Positions 1 through 13,879 of a DNA stretch of 64,000 nucleotides are shown in pieces (position 1 is the stretch's first letter; each line of letters starts with the position of its first letter). Position numbers and translations under genes: made by a program. The notes beneath the pieces are model-generated. The model was not told where the DNA came from and searched no databases. It saw only the letters and a program-made list of their open reading frames with translations. The stretch is from positions 2,418,001 through 2,482,000 of the forward strand of contig SPDT01000004.1 in NCBI GenBank assembly GCA_008477525.1. Reading direction: 5' to 3'. The stretch comes from Hypomyces perniciosus (taxonomy: Eukaryota; Ascomycota; Sordariomycetes; Hypocreales; Hypocreaceae).

Positions 1-450
1 AAAGATTAAATTACAAAGTATAAAAAACTGTAAAAATATTTTTATACATAATACATAGACTACTTCTATAAACAGCAATTTAGTTATATAAATAGTATTA
101 TTTTATTATAAATTACATTATTAGAAAAAGCTAAAGTGGTTAGAATTAATCAAGCGGCTTGAATCTATTCTATATTCAATATCTTAAGTAATATATTATA
201 GCCAGCGTTTAAGGCTAGCTGGCATTATAGAAGTATACATAACTGCCTTTACAATTAAATAGTACTATACACTATATTATTTTACGATATATATAATAAA
301 GGCATGAAATTATTACTAATTGTTATACAAATTATAAAATAATTGAAAGACATCTATTGAAAAATATGAAAAGCGTAAATGAAAAGCGAGTTAAAAGTAA
401 ACTATAGAAAGCTACTTTATTTATTGTTATTTATTATAGAGTAGTAATAG

Positions 451-660
451 TGGCACAGACGTGCCTGGCAACAGCGCAAGCTGTTGCCACTTTGTGGTAG
501 ATGACGACGGTAGATGACAACAAATAGGTAGCCCTTCGCAGTTCGCTCTTTAGTTAGTTCTTTCATTCACGCTTTTACCTGGTTGACACCCGTCTTTTTG
601 ATCACCTTCGTGATAAATAGTATAAGCTATTGCCAGGCTGTTGCCAGGCACGTGTATGCC
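451..660 (+). mobile_element. MITE-like element with terminal inverted repeats
   Basis: The left end (452-475) and the reverse complement of the right end (637-660) match at about 22 of 24 positions, giving terminal inverted repeats around a roughly 210-bp core with no coding capacity. Next to the left repeat is a near-perfect palindrome at 467-488, with 9-base arms and a 4-base loop, that could form a hairpin. The element has normal base composition in an otherwise A/T-saturated setting, so it arrived late or escaped RIP because it is short. A related copy lies at 21121-21271. The transposase family is not identifiable from the sequence. Confidence 0.7.
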
Positions 661-3600
661 ATTTATAATTAAGTAAATAGCTTTTATAAAGATTTTAAAC
701 TTAAAGGTCCTTTTATTATTATTATAAATAAAACATAAGGCAATAAGGAATATATTATGATAGTTCTTTCCTTGAATATAATAGTTATCATATATGATAT
801 TAATATTAATATTAATATTTATATATAGATATTCCAACATGAACTGAAATAATTAATACACTTAATATTTTAATTGGATTTAAAGAATCTAAATATCGCT
901 ATAATATAATCACTTTTAAGCTTAAATTATTTTTTATTTTAATAAAGATTAACTTTAAGGCTGTAAAATAGTGTATCTATATAAAGGAGTATTATAGTAA
1001 TGATACTTAGCTTTATAAACGACCTATGTAAATCTATTTATTAAATATTAAACTCTTTATTAAATAAAGCTCTATAGTTATAGCTTTAATTATTGAAAAA
1101 AGTATTGTTATTATATTCAACTAAATGCTACTTTGTAGAGTAAAGAATTGTTGAAAAGGGGCAGTAACCTATAAAGTATCTGTATAATGAGGGGGGCAGG
1201 GGTTAACCTAGCAGTTAGATATAAGTAAGGGCACTCTGCCCGGTTTGTCTTGATAGGGTTAATGGACTTGATTGTATATTTTATCAATGAATTTGTATAG
1301 GCAACTGTAAAATATACGCTTTTAAATAGTTATTTTACTAATATTACTAAAATAATTAAATTTCGACTTTAATATTAATTAATAATGTAATATAGCTAAA
1401 TTTTATATATACTTTGTTACTTTACTCTTCAATTTTATTATAAAAAATATATTATAAAAGGGTTTTACTTTTATTATACAAAATTAAATTATAACTTCAA
1501 TAAATATAATAAAAAAGCAGGTTAATATTTATTAAAAAGATTGTATTAAATATGAAATTAAAACCATTAAACTTAATTATATCACCTATACTTCAAAGTT
1601 TAAGTATTATACTGTATTAAACTATGTTCTTATTAATTTTAAAGTATTATTAAATTAATTATATATTAACATTACATATAATATTTAATTAACTTTTAAA
1701 TTTAAACTTTAATTATATATTTTCTTTAAATATTAATAATAATAATATTAATATTATTTTATTAACCTGTAATTTACTGTTATTTAATTAACTTTATTTA
1801 ATACAAATTTAAAGTTAACTATAAATTTAAAAAAAAGATAACTTTTATTAAAAGTTATATATAAAAGTTAACTATAAATAAAATTAATATTTTAATTAAA
1901 ACCCTATTAAGTTGAAATTAAGAAATAATAAATCTATTTCAATATAAATTATATTTTGAATATAATATTTATATATTTTTAGCTTTTATAAACTTTACAT
2001 TTATTAAATTATTTAATATTATTAGTTAATAATTATCTATTAAAAACCTTTTATGTCTTAATAAAAATATAATTAATAAAGTTTTAATTTTTCTTATTAT
2101 AAATATTATTTATTATATATTTATAACCTTTAACTTTTTACAGCTAAAAAATAAATTTAATATTAATTAAAAGAATTTAATTATTACTTTAAATATTATT
2201 ATTATTATTATAATTATTATTTTTTACTAAATATAATTAAGTTTATTAAAGTTATTATAAAAGAAATATATTATTAACAATTAATAGTTAAAAAGACTTG
2301 GAATAAAATAAAATAAGATTTAATTAAAAAGAGAATTGTATTATATTTAGAACTATTAATTAAAAATACTTTTTAAAAAAATAAATAATAAATAAATTAA
2401 TTAAATAAAAAGCCTTTAAATTATATATTTTATAAATTATAATATTCAATGAAATTACTATATAGTTTATACATATAATATAATTAATAATAAAGAAATA
2501 TAATATAAATAATTTTAAATGAAATTTATATAAAACCGTTATTTCTTTTTATAATTTATATTTAAAAAAAAACTTCTTTTAAGCTATTACTATTAGTATT
2601 TAATATATTATTTTAATAAAATTAAATTAAAGTTTAAAATCAAAATTATATTTAAATAATAAATATATAAATAATCGCAGCTATAAATTTAATTATTATT
2701 ATTAATAATTATATATTTATATAATAAAAGTAATTAGTCAAATTACCTATACTATTAAAATTAAAAAAATATTATTATTTTATTAAAGCTTTTAAATAAA
2801 CTCTATTAATAAATACTTATAAAATAAAAGGATTATATTAAGTTCAATAAAATTTAACCCAATAATTTAATATATATTATAAGCTTAATATAATATATTA
2901 TTTATAAACTAATAAATAAACTAACTATATTAACTAAATTATTAAAATATATTTATAATACTATATAAACTATAATTAAAATAATTAACTAATAAAATTG
3001 CTTGTAATATAATATTTATATAGCAGTTTTGTCTTAATATTAATAAATATTATATTAGTATATATTAACTATACATTAATTTTTGTCGTATCTTTAGATT
3101 ATTAACAGATAAATCAAAGCATTTAAAAAGTAATACTTTAAGCAGCAAATTTAAAATAGCGATATAAAGAAATAAAATTACAGTTTTAAAAAGGTATATA
3201 AATAAATAAAAATTTAAAGGAATAACCTTTAAAAAGGGAAATATAGTTTACCTTTTATATTATTTATTATATAAAAAACACTAAATATTAAAACTTTATT
3301 TAAATTAATATACTTTAAACAATTATATAATAATAACAGAATAAATGAAATAAAAGCTTTATTAAGACAAATAAAATATAAAGTTAAAGAAATTTAAGCT
3401 GTTTAAATATAAAATTAAAAATGTTAATATTTTATAAAATAAAAGAATTACTTAAAGTAGAAAATATATAAAAACCGATTAAGCATTTAACCTATTACTA
3501 AATAAAACTCTAATGTTTTATAAATCTTTTAGTTTATTTATAGAGGTAATTTAGTTAAATTAATATTAAAAACCTTAAGGATGTTTATAAAAGATACGTT

Positions 3601-6600
3601 ATTAAAAAGCGATTCCTTTAAAGACTATGAAATAACCTTATTTAATATAGCAGTTACTGCAGCGTTTTCGCGCTTAATATTATTTAACTTTTTTATATTG
3701 TTAATACCCTATATTACCATATATGCTATTTTGTCTACGTACATTTTCTTTTATTTATAAAGTTATTTCACTTTATTATTTACCTACTGCCGTTTATTTT
3801 CTGCCTTTTATAATTAAAATTTTAACTTAAAGTATTTATTTATAATAAATTCAAGTTATTAAAAGGTTAGCCTTATTATACTATAGCAGGATTAATTATA
3901 TTTAATATATTTAAAATAGTAGTTGAAATCTTTTATTAATAGTAAATATAAATAATTAAACTTTTGATAGTAAAAGTAAAAAAAAATACTTTAATACAAT
4001 AACTAAGAATCGTCTCTAAAGGATATTATATTCATTAACCTTTTCATAACAAAGCTATTTAATAGTATAATACAGTAATAATAATATAAATGAAAAAGAA
4101 TAAGGGAGCTATATAAACAAAGAGAGGGACTTTACAATTAATAATTCAGGTTTTAGGGATAAAACTATTCGGAAAAAGGCATTGTATTATAATCTAAAAT
4201 ATACCCAGCCCTCTATACTAGTATAGGCTAATAAGATCCCTGGCCATAGCTAAATATAGCCCGATTATATAACCAGCCAAAAAAATGAAAGACTAGTTAT
4301 TAATATAGTTAATTTACTGAGTATAGTAAACCCTGTCTATAACGATACTTACAGTTGCACTAGCGCTATCGGTATATAAAGGTTATTATTAAAACCAGGT
4401 TTTTATAGGTAATATATTATACTAATAAATCTATATTTAATTTATATTTAAAGCTATTATAAAATACTTTTTAATAAAATCCTGCTTTTTTAAAGTAATA
4501 TTTCTTTAAAGGTATCTTTAAAGTTAAAAGAAAATTTATTAAATCCTTTGAATATTTAATAAATTAATATTCCCTGTATTAAAAAACACTTATTTTTTAA
4601 ATAACAACTTAAAAATTATTAATTAAATAAATTTATAATTAAATTTTAATAAAGTCTATTTTATAAGCTAATTTTAATTTTAATTTACAAATTTATAATA
4701 TGTGTTATATTATAATTACTATTATTTCTATAACATCGTAATATAATATTCCCTTTTTATAAATATTATTATAAAATCAATAAAAAAATATTTTTATTGG
4801 TATTATAATACTACCATTATAATATAAAAGGAGGAAAATATAATTAAAGCTTGCGAAATTAATATATTTAAAAAGGCAGCTATAATAATATTTTTAATAT
4901 TTGTATATATTATTAAATAGGATTTTAATAATATTGTAAGTATTAAGGTTTTTGACTTTTTTGATAGGAAAACCCTGTATATACAGTAATTTTATCAGTA
5001 TAGAAAAGTGATTGTGATATATAGTAATCGTTATAACCAGGGTTCACTATATTCCTTTACTTTACTGAATGTATAATATCAAGCCCACTTTATAATATAC
5101 CTTAGTTGCCTGCCAATATAGACTTAACCTAGGTTTATCCCTTGGGAATACACCAGCCTGTCACATTATTATAATACTAAATATAATATAAAGTTAGCGC
5201 TTAGTTATATAAGCCTTAGTTATATACCTATACGCTAATGTATATTTTAATAACTATAGTTTTCTATAACACTTTGAGGTTTTTTTATTCTTTACAATAT
5301 AATAATAATATTTACTTTAACCTGCCTTTCTATACTATAATAATTATAGTAAAAATATACCTTTGTAACTAAAAGTCTTTATAGCCTAAAAATTATGATA
5401 GCTGTTAAAATATTCATTAAATATTCTATAAAGTAAACCTTTCTAATATTAATTATAGTTTATTTTTAATTTCGCTATTATAATTAAAAAATTTAATAGT
5501 TTAAAGTTATTTACAGTATTATTATATTATATTAACAATAAATTTAAATAGCAATCTATTATAATATATAGGATTAATATTATACTTCAAAGTATTATAG
5601 GAGATTAATTAATTAACAGCTAAAAAGATTTATATATATAGATTATTTAATATAGTAGTAATTTTTATTTAGTTTAATAGTATTATTTATTTAAATATTT
5701 TAATTGTTTATAACTATTAAATTAATTGAACTTTAAAAGGATTTATTATAGCTGCCTTTAATTTTTTATCCTTTATAGCTTATTAATTTATATTTATATT
5801 ACTATAATTATATCTATTAATACAACTTTATATTAATTGAACTATATATTTTATTAATTTGCTTAATTTTCTAGTATACTTTATACCTTTACTATTAATG
5901 CTTTATAAATATTCTATTAAATAAGTTTAAATATATTATAAATTTAGCCTTATATATTTAGATAAACAGGGATTTAGGATTTATTTATTTAAACTATCAA
6001 AGAAAGGAGGAAAAGCTTGAGGCCAGTTTACTTTAAATAGCAGCTATTTATATTATTAATCTATAAATTAGATATATCGCTATAATTGAATTATAAAACT
6101 ATAATAAAACTAAATATACCTTAATTCTTTATTAAGCCTTTTAGGCTTTAATAAAATTCAATAAAAGGTATAGACTTTATTATATTTAACTTTATTTAAA
6201 GAAATAATAATAATAATAATAATAAAGCTATAAAGGCAGTTATAAAAACAGTTATGAAAGTAAAGAAATAGTAATAGAAGTAAAGCTGCTATATAAAAAT
6301 TATTATAATACTTATATTTAAAGATTAAAGGTTTATCGCTAATATTATAAAAGCCTAGAATATCCAGTTAATGTTTTAAAGGCTATAATAGATTATAGGT
6401 TTTTAAAACCTTTTAGCTAATAAAGCTATATTTTTACTATAATAGTAGCAGCAGTAGTAGTATTATTTTAAATTAAAGAGATTAAAGAAATTATACTAGC
6501 TATACAGCTAAAAGAATAATTGGGTTAAAAGAATATATATAAATAGATAGAATATATAATAAAGACCTATTATTTAAAGTAATTTAATAGTAATTCTTAT

Positions 6601-9441
6601 CTATTCGAATAGCATTATTTACTTAAAATAAAGCTAAAGGTTTAAATTAATAAAGCAGTTATTAACAATAAAAAATACAATTTCATTATAAATTTCATAT
6701 TTCTTTTAATAGTTTATATATTTTATATTATTACTATTTAAACTTTATTGCTTTATTGTTTAAGCTATGCTAGCATATATATAGATATTATTTTAATATA
6801 AGCGTTTTTTTAAAAAAAAACTCATATTAAGTTATACTATAATATAATAAAAGAGAATTACTATTTATATAAATATATATTTGTATTTATATATAACTTT
6901 TAATTTACTTTACGTTCCCTGCTGCCTATACCCCGCTATTAAAGTCTAGTAAATATTAATAATATAATATAAATAAATTAAAATGCGCTAATTATAGGAA
7001 ATATATTAAAGCACCCGCAACTATACTATTATTAAATTATTATATAAAATCTTTAATCGCTACTTTTTATTTATTACCCTAACAGCTATATATACCTTAG
7101 CCCTCCTATATACTCCTCTATATAGCTTATAGTGCAATATCCTATATAGCCAGGATAACCTTTTTAAGTTCTATGCTTATTATATTATTATATAATAAAG
7201 CCTATAATAATACTATAGCCGCCCTGCTTTAATTATAAGGCTAACTATAAAGCTGACCTTATAGTCGGCTTTAGCTATTACTTTAAAAAGCTTATAATAA
7301 AGCTGTTATAGCCCTGCTTCAGCTTTAGCTCTATAAAGACTATAATATTTATATTCTTTTATTACGTTATAGAGCAGGCTATAACTTTTATAGTATTTAC
7401 AGTTTATTAACCTTAAACTATAAAAGGTTTTAATATATACTAGTATGTAATCTTATAGTTTTTTAACTTTAGTTTTAAATAGGTTATTAAAACTAATAGA
7501 GCTGGCTAGATTATATAGTATTAGGCTAAGTATTAGAGTTAAAGGCAGTATAGGTAATTTAAAGGCTTAAAGGCAATATAAAGGTATTATGTTAAAGGAT
7601 AAAAGGCTGGCTATAAAAGTTCATAATAGCTGGATTATAGATTTGAAAGAGAGGTTAATTAAAGTCTAGCAACTTTTAAAGCTACTATTATAAATATATA
7701 TTACTCTTTAAAAGTATTATTTTAACTAGAAGTTATTTAAAGATAATATATTTATAAAAAATAGATACTACTATATAAAATAATTAATATAAAGAGGTAA
7801 TAGTATTAGATTAAGCTCTTTTTATATTGGCATTATAGTTAAAGTAAAGTAGTATTAATATAAAAGAAGTTAAATAATATTATATATAATTATAATATTA
7901 ATATCTTTAAGCTATTAGCGGTTAATATATTTATCTTGCAACTGTATTGCTATTTTTATAGTTTATTACATATAAATATACTTTTTAATGTTAATTATTT
8001 TAATAAAGGTATAATAAAAATATAAAAAGTCTATCATAGTTATTAATAAATAAAACTTTAAATTCTTATACGCGCTTTTAATTCAGCTATTAACTTATTA
8101 ATTAAAGTTATAATATTTATTAATATAATACTTTATTTATTAATACTATTATAATATATATTTATAAGAAATATACTATAAAATACTATTTTAATATTTA
8201 ACATAAATATCCTCTATTACCTGCTAGGTATATTTTAAGTTATCCTGCTTTTTAGCGAAAATAATATATCTCTATACTTGGGATATACTATTATAATTTT
8301 GTATAAGATTTCTAGCTATAAAAGGTAAAAAGCTAGCTTTAAAATTATTTTATATATTTTATTAATTATAAATAATATTATCATGAAAAGTATATAATTT
8401 CTTAAGTTTATTAAGGTTATTAAAGTTATTAACATTAATATTATTATTAAAATTATTTTATTATAATTGAATTTTAATGTATATATTTATATTAATATAA
8501 AAAATATAAAGTTATTATTGTATATAAAGGAAAACTTCTTTCAAAGCATTTTTAAAGGCAGATTCTTTATTTATAAAAGCAACTACTAGTTTAAGTGCTT
8601 TAATTTATTAATAAAGGCAATTAAATTATTTATAAAGCTATTAATAGCCTGTGTATTTTTTAGTATTTATTAAATTAAATATAAAATTAGCTAAAGATTA
8701 ATAATCAATTACTTTAATAATTTCAAATAAATATATTTTAAATTAATTAATTTTGTATACATTATTAAAGTTAAAGACCTTTAAAAATACTTTTATATTA
8801 CTTTATATTAAAGATAAATCCAGAAAATACCTAGAATATAATTCTTTTTTTATATTTAATATAATATTTAATATTATTAAATTAAAGTAATTAAATAAAG
8901 GTCTAGGTAGCAGTTATACTTTTAAAAGCTTCCTGCTATAGCTATTAATAATTATTATATATATTATATATTTAAAAGTAAATTTATAATACTGTTAACT
9001 ATTTATATACAATTAAATCTATTTTTTAAGCCTTAATGCCTTTAGTTTTAATAATACTTTATTTAATTTCTTTTTATGTATTAATCTATTAATTATAAAT
9101 ATTATATATAAACAAATTAAATAAAAGGCTATAATTATAATAGCTATTCAATATTTAATAAAACTACTTTTAATTAGTTTTATTAATAGCTAAAGCGATA
9201 ATACTATACCTATAGTTAATATATCATAATACAGCTTTATAAATACTTATAAAAGTAAAAAGGCGCTATTTAGTATAATTATAAATAAAAGTAATATAAT
9301 TTAGCTAACTCTTTTTACTAAAATTATATTTCCTGCTATTAAACCTTTTAATGATAGCAGTATTATTATTATAATAAAAGGATTATAAAAGCTTATATAA
9401 TTCTTTATAAAAGTCGAAAAGGTTTAAGGGCGGCGGCAGTG
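661..9441. other. AT-rich stretch without genes, unresolved transposon relics
   Basis: No gene is supported here. Slightly less AT-rich patches near 4130-4400, 4980-5260 and 6900-7680 suggest less decayed pieces of older repeats, but I could not assign them to a family. A short AAT/ATA microsatellite lies around 6200-6230. A GC-rich scrap at about 9410-9441 directly precedes the LTR of the outer gypsy-like element. Confidence 0.6.
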
Positions 9442-9594
9442 TGATACGTGCGTTGGGTTTGACCGACTATACACTTAATCCAGAGGATCTTATATCACGT
9501 GCATCATCACGTGAAACTACACTAGTCTAGATCTCTCTATTCGTTCATTAGTTTAATAGAAGAATGCTTCTTTACTAATATATCGTCTATATTA
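9442..9594 (+). repeat. 5' LTR of outer element G2
   Basis: It starts with TG and ends in a CTATATTA tail that looks like a RIP-altered CA end. It aligns over its whole length with 20093-20245. It keeps more G and C than that copy (for example GTGCGTTGGG near its start), so it is the less mutated of the pair. Confidence 0.75.
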
Positions 9595-11460
9595 ACTAGT
9601 AGCAATTATACTAGATAGTTGCAGTACTGTATATAATTCTATTTTCTTTTTAATCTAGAAATTATCCTTTATCCCTATTACTACTATAAAGTATAAAGTA
9701 ATAAAAAAGATAATTTAATTTATTTAAATTAATTAATAAAATCTGTTAATGTATATAGTTTTAGATGATTTTATTTATTAATTTTAATATTTGTATATAT
9801 TTATTTTAATTAATTACATATATATTATAACTTTATAAATTAGCGAAATAAAAAATGCAGAAAGTTTTATATAATAGATAATAAATAATACCTTTAAAGA
9901 ATAAAAGAACTATATTTAATTGACTAGATTAATAAAAAATAAACCTTTATAATATTTATTTAATAATAAAGAGTTAAAATTAATAAAAACTAGTAAAGTA
10001 TTAATAATATTATATTTATTAATTATATAACTTTTTATATATTAATTAAATATATATAAAGTAAACTAAATATATTATATAATTAAGTTGTAATATTTAA
10101 TTAATTTAATAACTATAGTTTATAATTTAATTTTAATTATTTTATTAATAGTAGTAAGCATTTTAATTAAAATAAAGGTTTAAAAGTAAAGTTTATAAAT
10201 TATAATAGTAGCTTTTTATATTATATTATTTACCTGTTTTATTAAATGTAAAAACTAATTTTACTATTCCGTTTAATAACTTATCCTATTTTATTTATAT
10301 TATTATTATTAATACTATTAATTTAAAAAGCTTTAAATTAAACGTCTTATAAATTTTAATTGTTTATATTTATTATATTCATAATTATATCTTTATTAAT
10401 TAATTCCTTTATTTATAATATATTAAAACTGGAATCTTAAATATTATTAAATTAATAGTAATTTTAAGTTAATTATAAATAATATATTAATTAATAGTTT
10501 ATTAATTTATTTAAAAATTTAATTGTTTTATTAAACCTATAAATTTAAATATTAATATTAACCTTAATAATATTAATAGTAATACTTATATATTTAAATA
10601 TATTAAATTTAATAAATATATAAAGTTAATAACAGTTATAATAAACTTTATAATATATTTTATTTACTTTATTAATAATACTGTTTAATAAATAATTCTA
10701 GATATTATTTAAATATTTTTTAAAGATTATTTAAAATATTTTAAAATATTTTTATAAATTTATATTACGTTTTAATACAATTATTTTTAAATAAAGAAAA
10801 CTAGATTTTTTATAAATAAATAATTTAAAAATTAAAAATATTATTATTTTATATTATTAAAAATATATTAATTATATTTTATTTATATAAATATAGTATA
10901 TAATATAATTATATATAAATAAATATATAAAATTGTTAAATAAATATTAAAAATACAAAATAAAATAAATTTATATTATTTAAAAGACTTTATTTTACTT
11001 TAAACCTTTAAAAACTATTTTATAAATACTTTTTAATAAAAACTATTTAATTTTAAAAATCAATATATTAAAAATAAATGCTATAATAAATTAAAAAGAA
11101 ATTAAACAAAATTAGAAAATTTATAATTTTAATAATTTTAGGAATATATTTAAAAATAATAATATTTTTAAAGAGATTTATATATAAATTTTAAATAAAA
11201 GTTAAATTATTAAAAAAATATAAAATAATATTATTAATATAATTATATAAAAAAGATTAATTAAAAAAATAATTAAAAAAATAAAAGCTTTTAAAATATA
11301 AAAAGTTATATTTAAATTAATAGAAATTAAATTTTTTTTTTAAATATTATAAAGCTATTTAATAAAAGAGATAAAATTATACTATTATAATTTAAATCCA
11401 CTAGTTTTCTTTAAACTAAACGCTAGCAGAAAAGGAATAAGTCTTTTTATCTTTTATTAA

Positions 11461-11604
11461 TGTAAACGAAGTATTAATAAAGAAGTATAGTTCCATTAAG
11501 CTAACTAATAAATAGAGAGATTTAGACTAGTATAATTGTATATAATAATGCACGTAATAAGAGATCCCTCCTATATAGTAACCTCAGTTTTAATATATAT
11601 ATTA
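11461..11604 (-). repeat. 3' LTR of nested element G1
   Basis: It is 144 bp and aligns end to end with 16933-17076. The two share a GATCCCTCCTRTATAGTRACC stretch absent from the outer element's LTRs. Differences are C/T and G/A transitions. This copy is the more mutated one at its right end. Confidence 0.75.
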
Positions 11605-11611
11605 ACTTCCC

Positions 11612-11842
11612 CTTTGTCACAGGCTAGGCCATGTCTCCCGGAATCACGACTACGCCGAATCCGGAAATACGACCAATACTAGACCGCTTACCTAATTAGG
11701 AAACCACCTCGGCCACAACCCTATACGCACAACTATATAACGCATACATAGCTAGTATAGAGCTTCCTTCCTTCAGCTATAGATAGACAATACAGAGGTG
11801 CCCTAACTGCGTGCTTTCCAGTTAGGCTACACCCGTTACACC
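11612..11842 (-). mobile_element. tRNA-like (SINE-type?) insert in the gypsy relic
   Basis: This piece of about 230 bp has roughly balanced composition inside the AT block and is missing from the matching site in G2 (about 20083-20092). It lies between the 3' LTR of G1 and its body, splitting the polypurine tract, with CCCTTT at both edges as a possible short target duplication. On the minus strand, 11829-11818 reads TAGCCTAACTGG, a perfect match to the RNA polymerase III box A consensus (TRGCNNARYNGG), and 11715-11704 reads TGGCCGAGGTGG, like the D-arm of Leu/Ser tRNAs. No complete tRNA cloverleaf could be drawn, so a tRNA-derived SINE or tRNA relic is an inference. Confidence 0.45.
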
Positions 11843-13879
11843 CTTTAAGAAAAGTTACAGTTATTTTAACCATTATTATCCCTTTTATTCGTTTATAAAG
11901 CAAGGTTAAAGATAGTAAAGAAAAAAAAGAAAAAAAAGAGATAAATATTTATTAATTCTCTTTTAGCTTTATAGATTTAATTATCTTTATTAATGCTTTA
12001 ATATATAGACTAGTATTAATACTTTATCTATTTATATTTATAAGCTTTTTTACTTTTTTAATTACTTTATCTAGTATTTTAGTTTTATTTTTCTGCTTTT
12101 ATAATATTATAAGGTTTAAGATTCATTAGGCTAAAGTTTGTTAAAGTTTTTAGTTAACTGAAGTTAATTTTTTAATAGTATTTATTTATTTATTGATTTA
12201 TTTATTTAATTTTATTATTATTTTTGTAGGTTTTTAAACTGCAATTTTATTTATTTAATATATTTAAATAATTAATTAAATTTAATAATAATTATTATTA
12301 TTAAATTTACTGTATATAGCTATAGTATTAGGTTTTTTTATATTTATATTTATTAATATTTATATGAATTATTTATTGCTTTTATTACTTAGCGAATAAT
12401 TTCATAGTATGTTATTTAATATATTTATATTTTTAATTTCTTTTCTAATATTATATTTAATATTAAAATATTATATTAGAATATTTAATTTATAATCTTT
12501 TACTATTAAATTCTTTAGGTTATTAGTTTTTATCTTTTTTATTAATAGTTAAAGTCTTTTAATAGCCTTTTCTTTTATAATATAATTAATTATTTTTATT
12601 TTTATTATTTAATTTAAATAAAGTCTTTTTATTACTATTAATATTTCCCTTTTACTTAATATTAATAAAAGGCTAGCTATATTTTCATATATTACTTTAA
12701 ATATTATAGTAGTATTTATAGTTTTTATTATATCTTTAATATTATTTGTTTTTTTATTTAATATATTCTTTATTTTATTATTTATATTCTTTAAATTTAT
12801 ATTATTATTAATTATTATATATTTTTATAAAGTTATTATTAAACTTTTTTATTTTTTTAATTTATTTATTTATTTATTTTTTTATTAAATTCTTTTTTTA
12901 CTAATTATAAAGTAATATTTAATTATAATTAAAGTAAAGTTAAATATTTTATTATTTAAATAGAAACTGGCTAATCTTTTATTAATAAAAAGGTTTATTC
13001 CTTTAATGTTAAAAATAATAATAATTGCAATTACTATTATAATTAATAGGCTATAAGCTTTTCCTATAGCTTAAATCTATTCTTTAATTATTATTACCTT
13101 TTTATTTATATTTTAATATTTTAATTAACTTAAATTTTTTTTACTTTTAATATTTATGTATATATATATATTAATATATTATTTAAAGTATATTAAATAG
13201 TATTATATATTTATTTTAATTAAATTTAAAGTTTTTTTATTACTTTGTCTATTAATCTATATATATTTTTTTATCCTTTTATATTTTTATACTGCTATAT
13301 ACTTGTTTTATTATACTTTAAAATTAAAGTTTTAATTAAGCGTTTTATCTTTTTATAAGCTTAAATAAATTTTATTTCTTTTAATATAGCTTTAATATTA
13401 ATTCTCTTTATAGTAATATAATAATTTACTATATTAATAGAATTAATTTAATTTATTTTAAATTAATCAAATAAATATTTAAATTAATAAAATAAATATT
13501 TAAATTAATAAAATAAATATTTATATAATATAATATACCTTTAAAGCAGGTAAAGATATATAATTAAAAGTTCTTTAAAAAAGCAATAATAATAAAAAGA
13601 AAGTAAAAATAAGAAAAGAAAAAAGAGAGAAAAGTTTTTATAAAGATTAAATTTATAGTAAAGGGTTTAATAGCTAGCAGCTGCCTATATTTATTATTTA
13701 CTTTATAATACTTATACTCCTTTTATCTGCTATTTATTGCGCTTTAAAGTAAAAGAATAGCTTTTAAAGTAAAATTTCCTTTTTTTTCTATTTTAATTTT
13801 ATTATAGCCTTTATTAATAACTATATTTAAATATTTATTTATAGGATAATTATTACTTTTTTAAATTCTTTTACTAGCA

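Noticed and set aside
550..840. 96-codon frame on the minus strand overlapping the MITE-like element
   Set aside because: It is a chance frame in AT-rich sequence, partly formed by the small repeat, with Asn/Ile low complexity.
9442..11604. Interpretation of 9442-9594 and 11461-11604 as terminal inverted repeats of one DNA transposon
   Set aside because: The LTRs pair by subfamily and length in another way (outer pair and inner pair), the polypurine tract lies next to the 3' LTR, and integrase relics are present, so nested LTR elements explain the order better.
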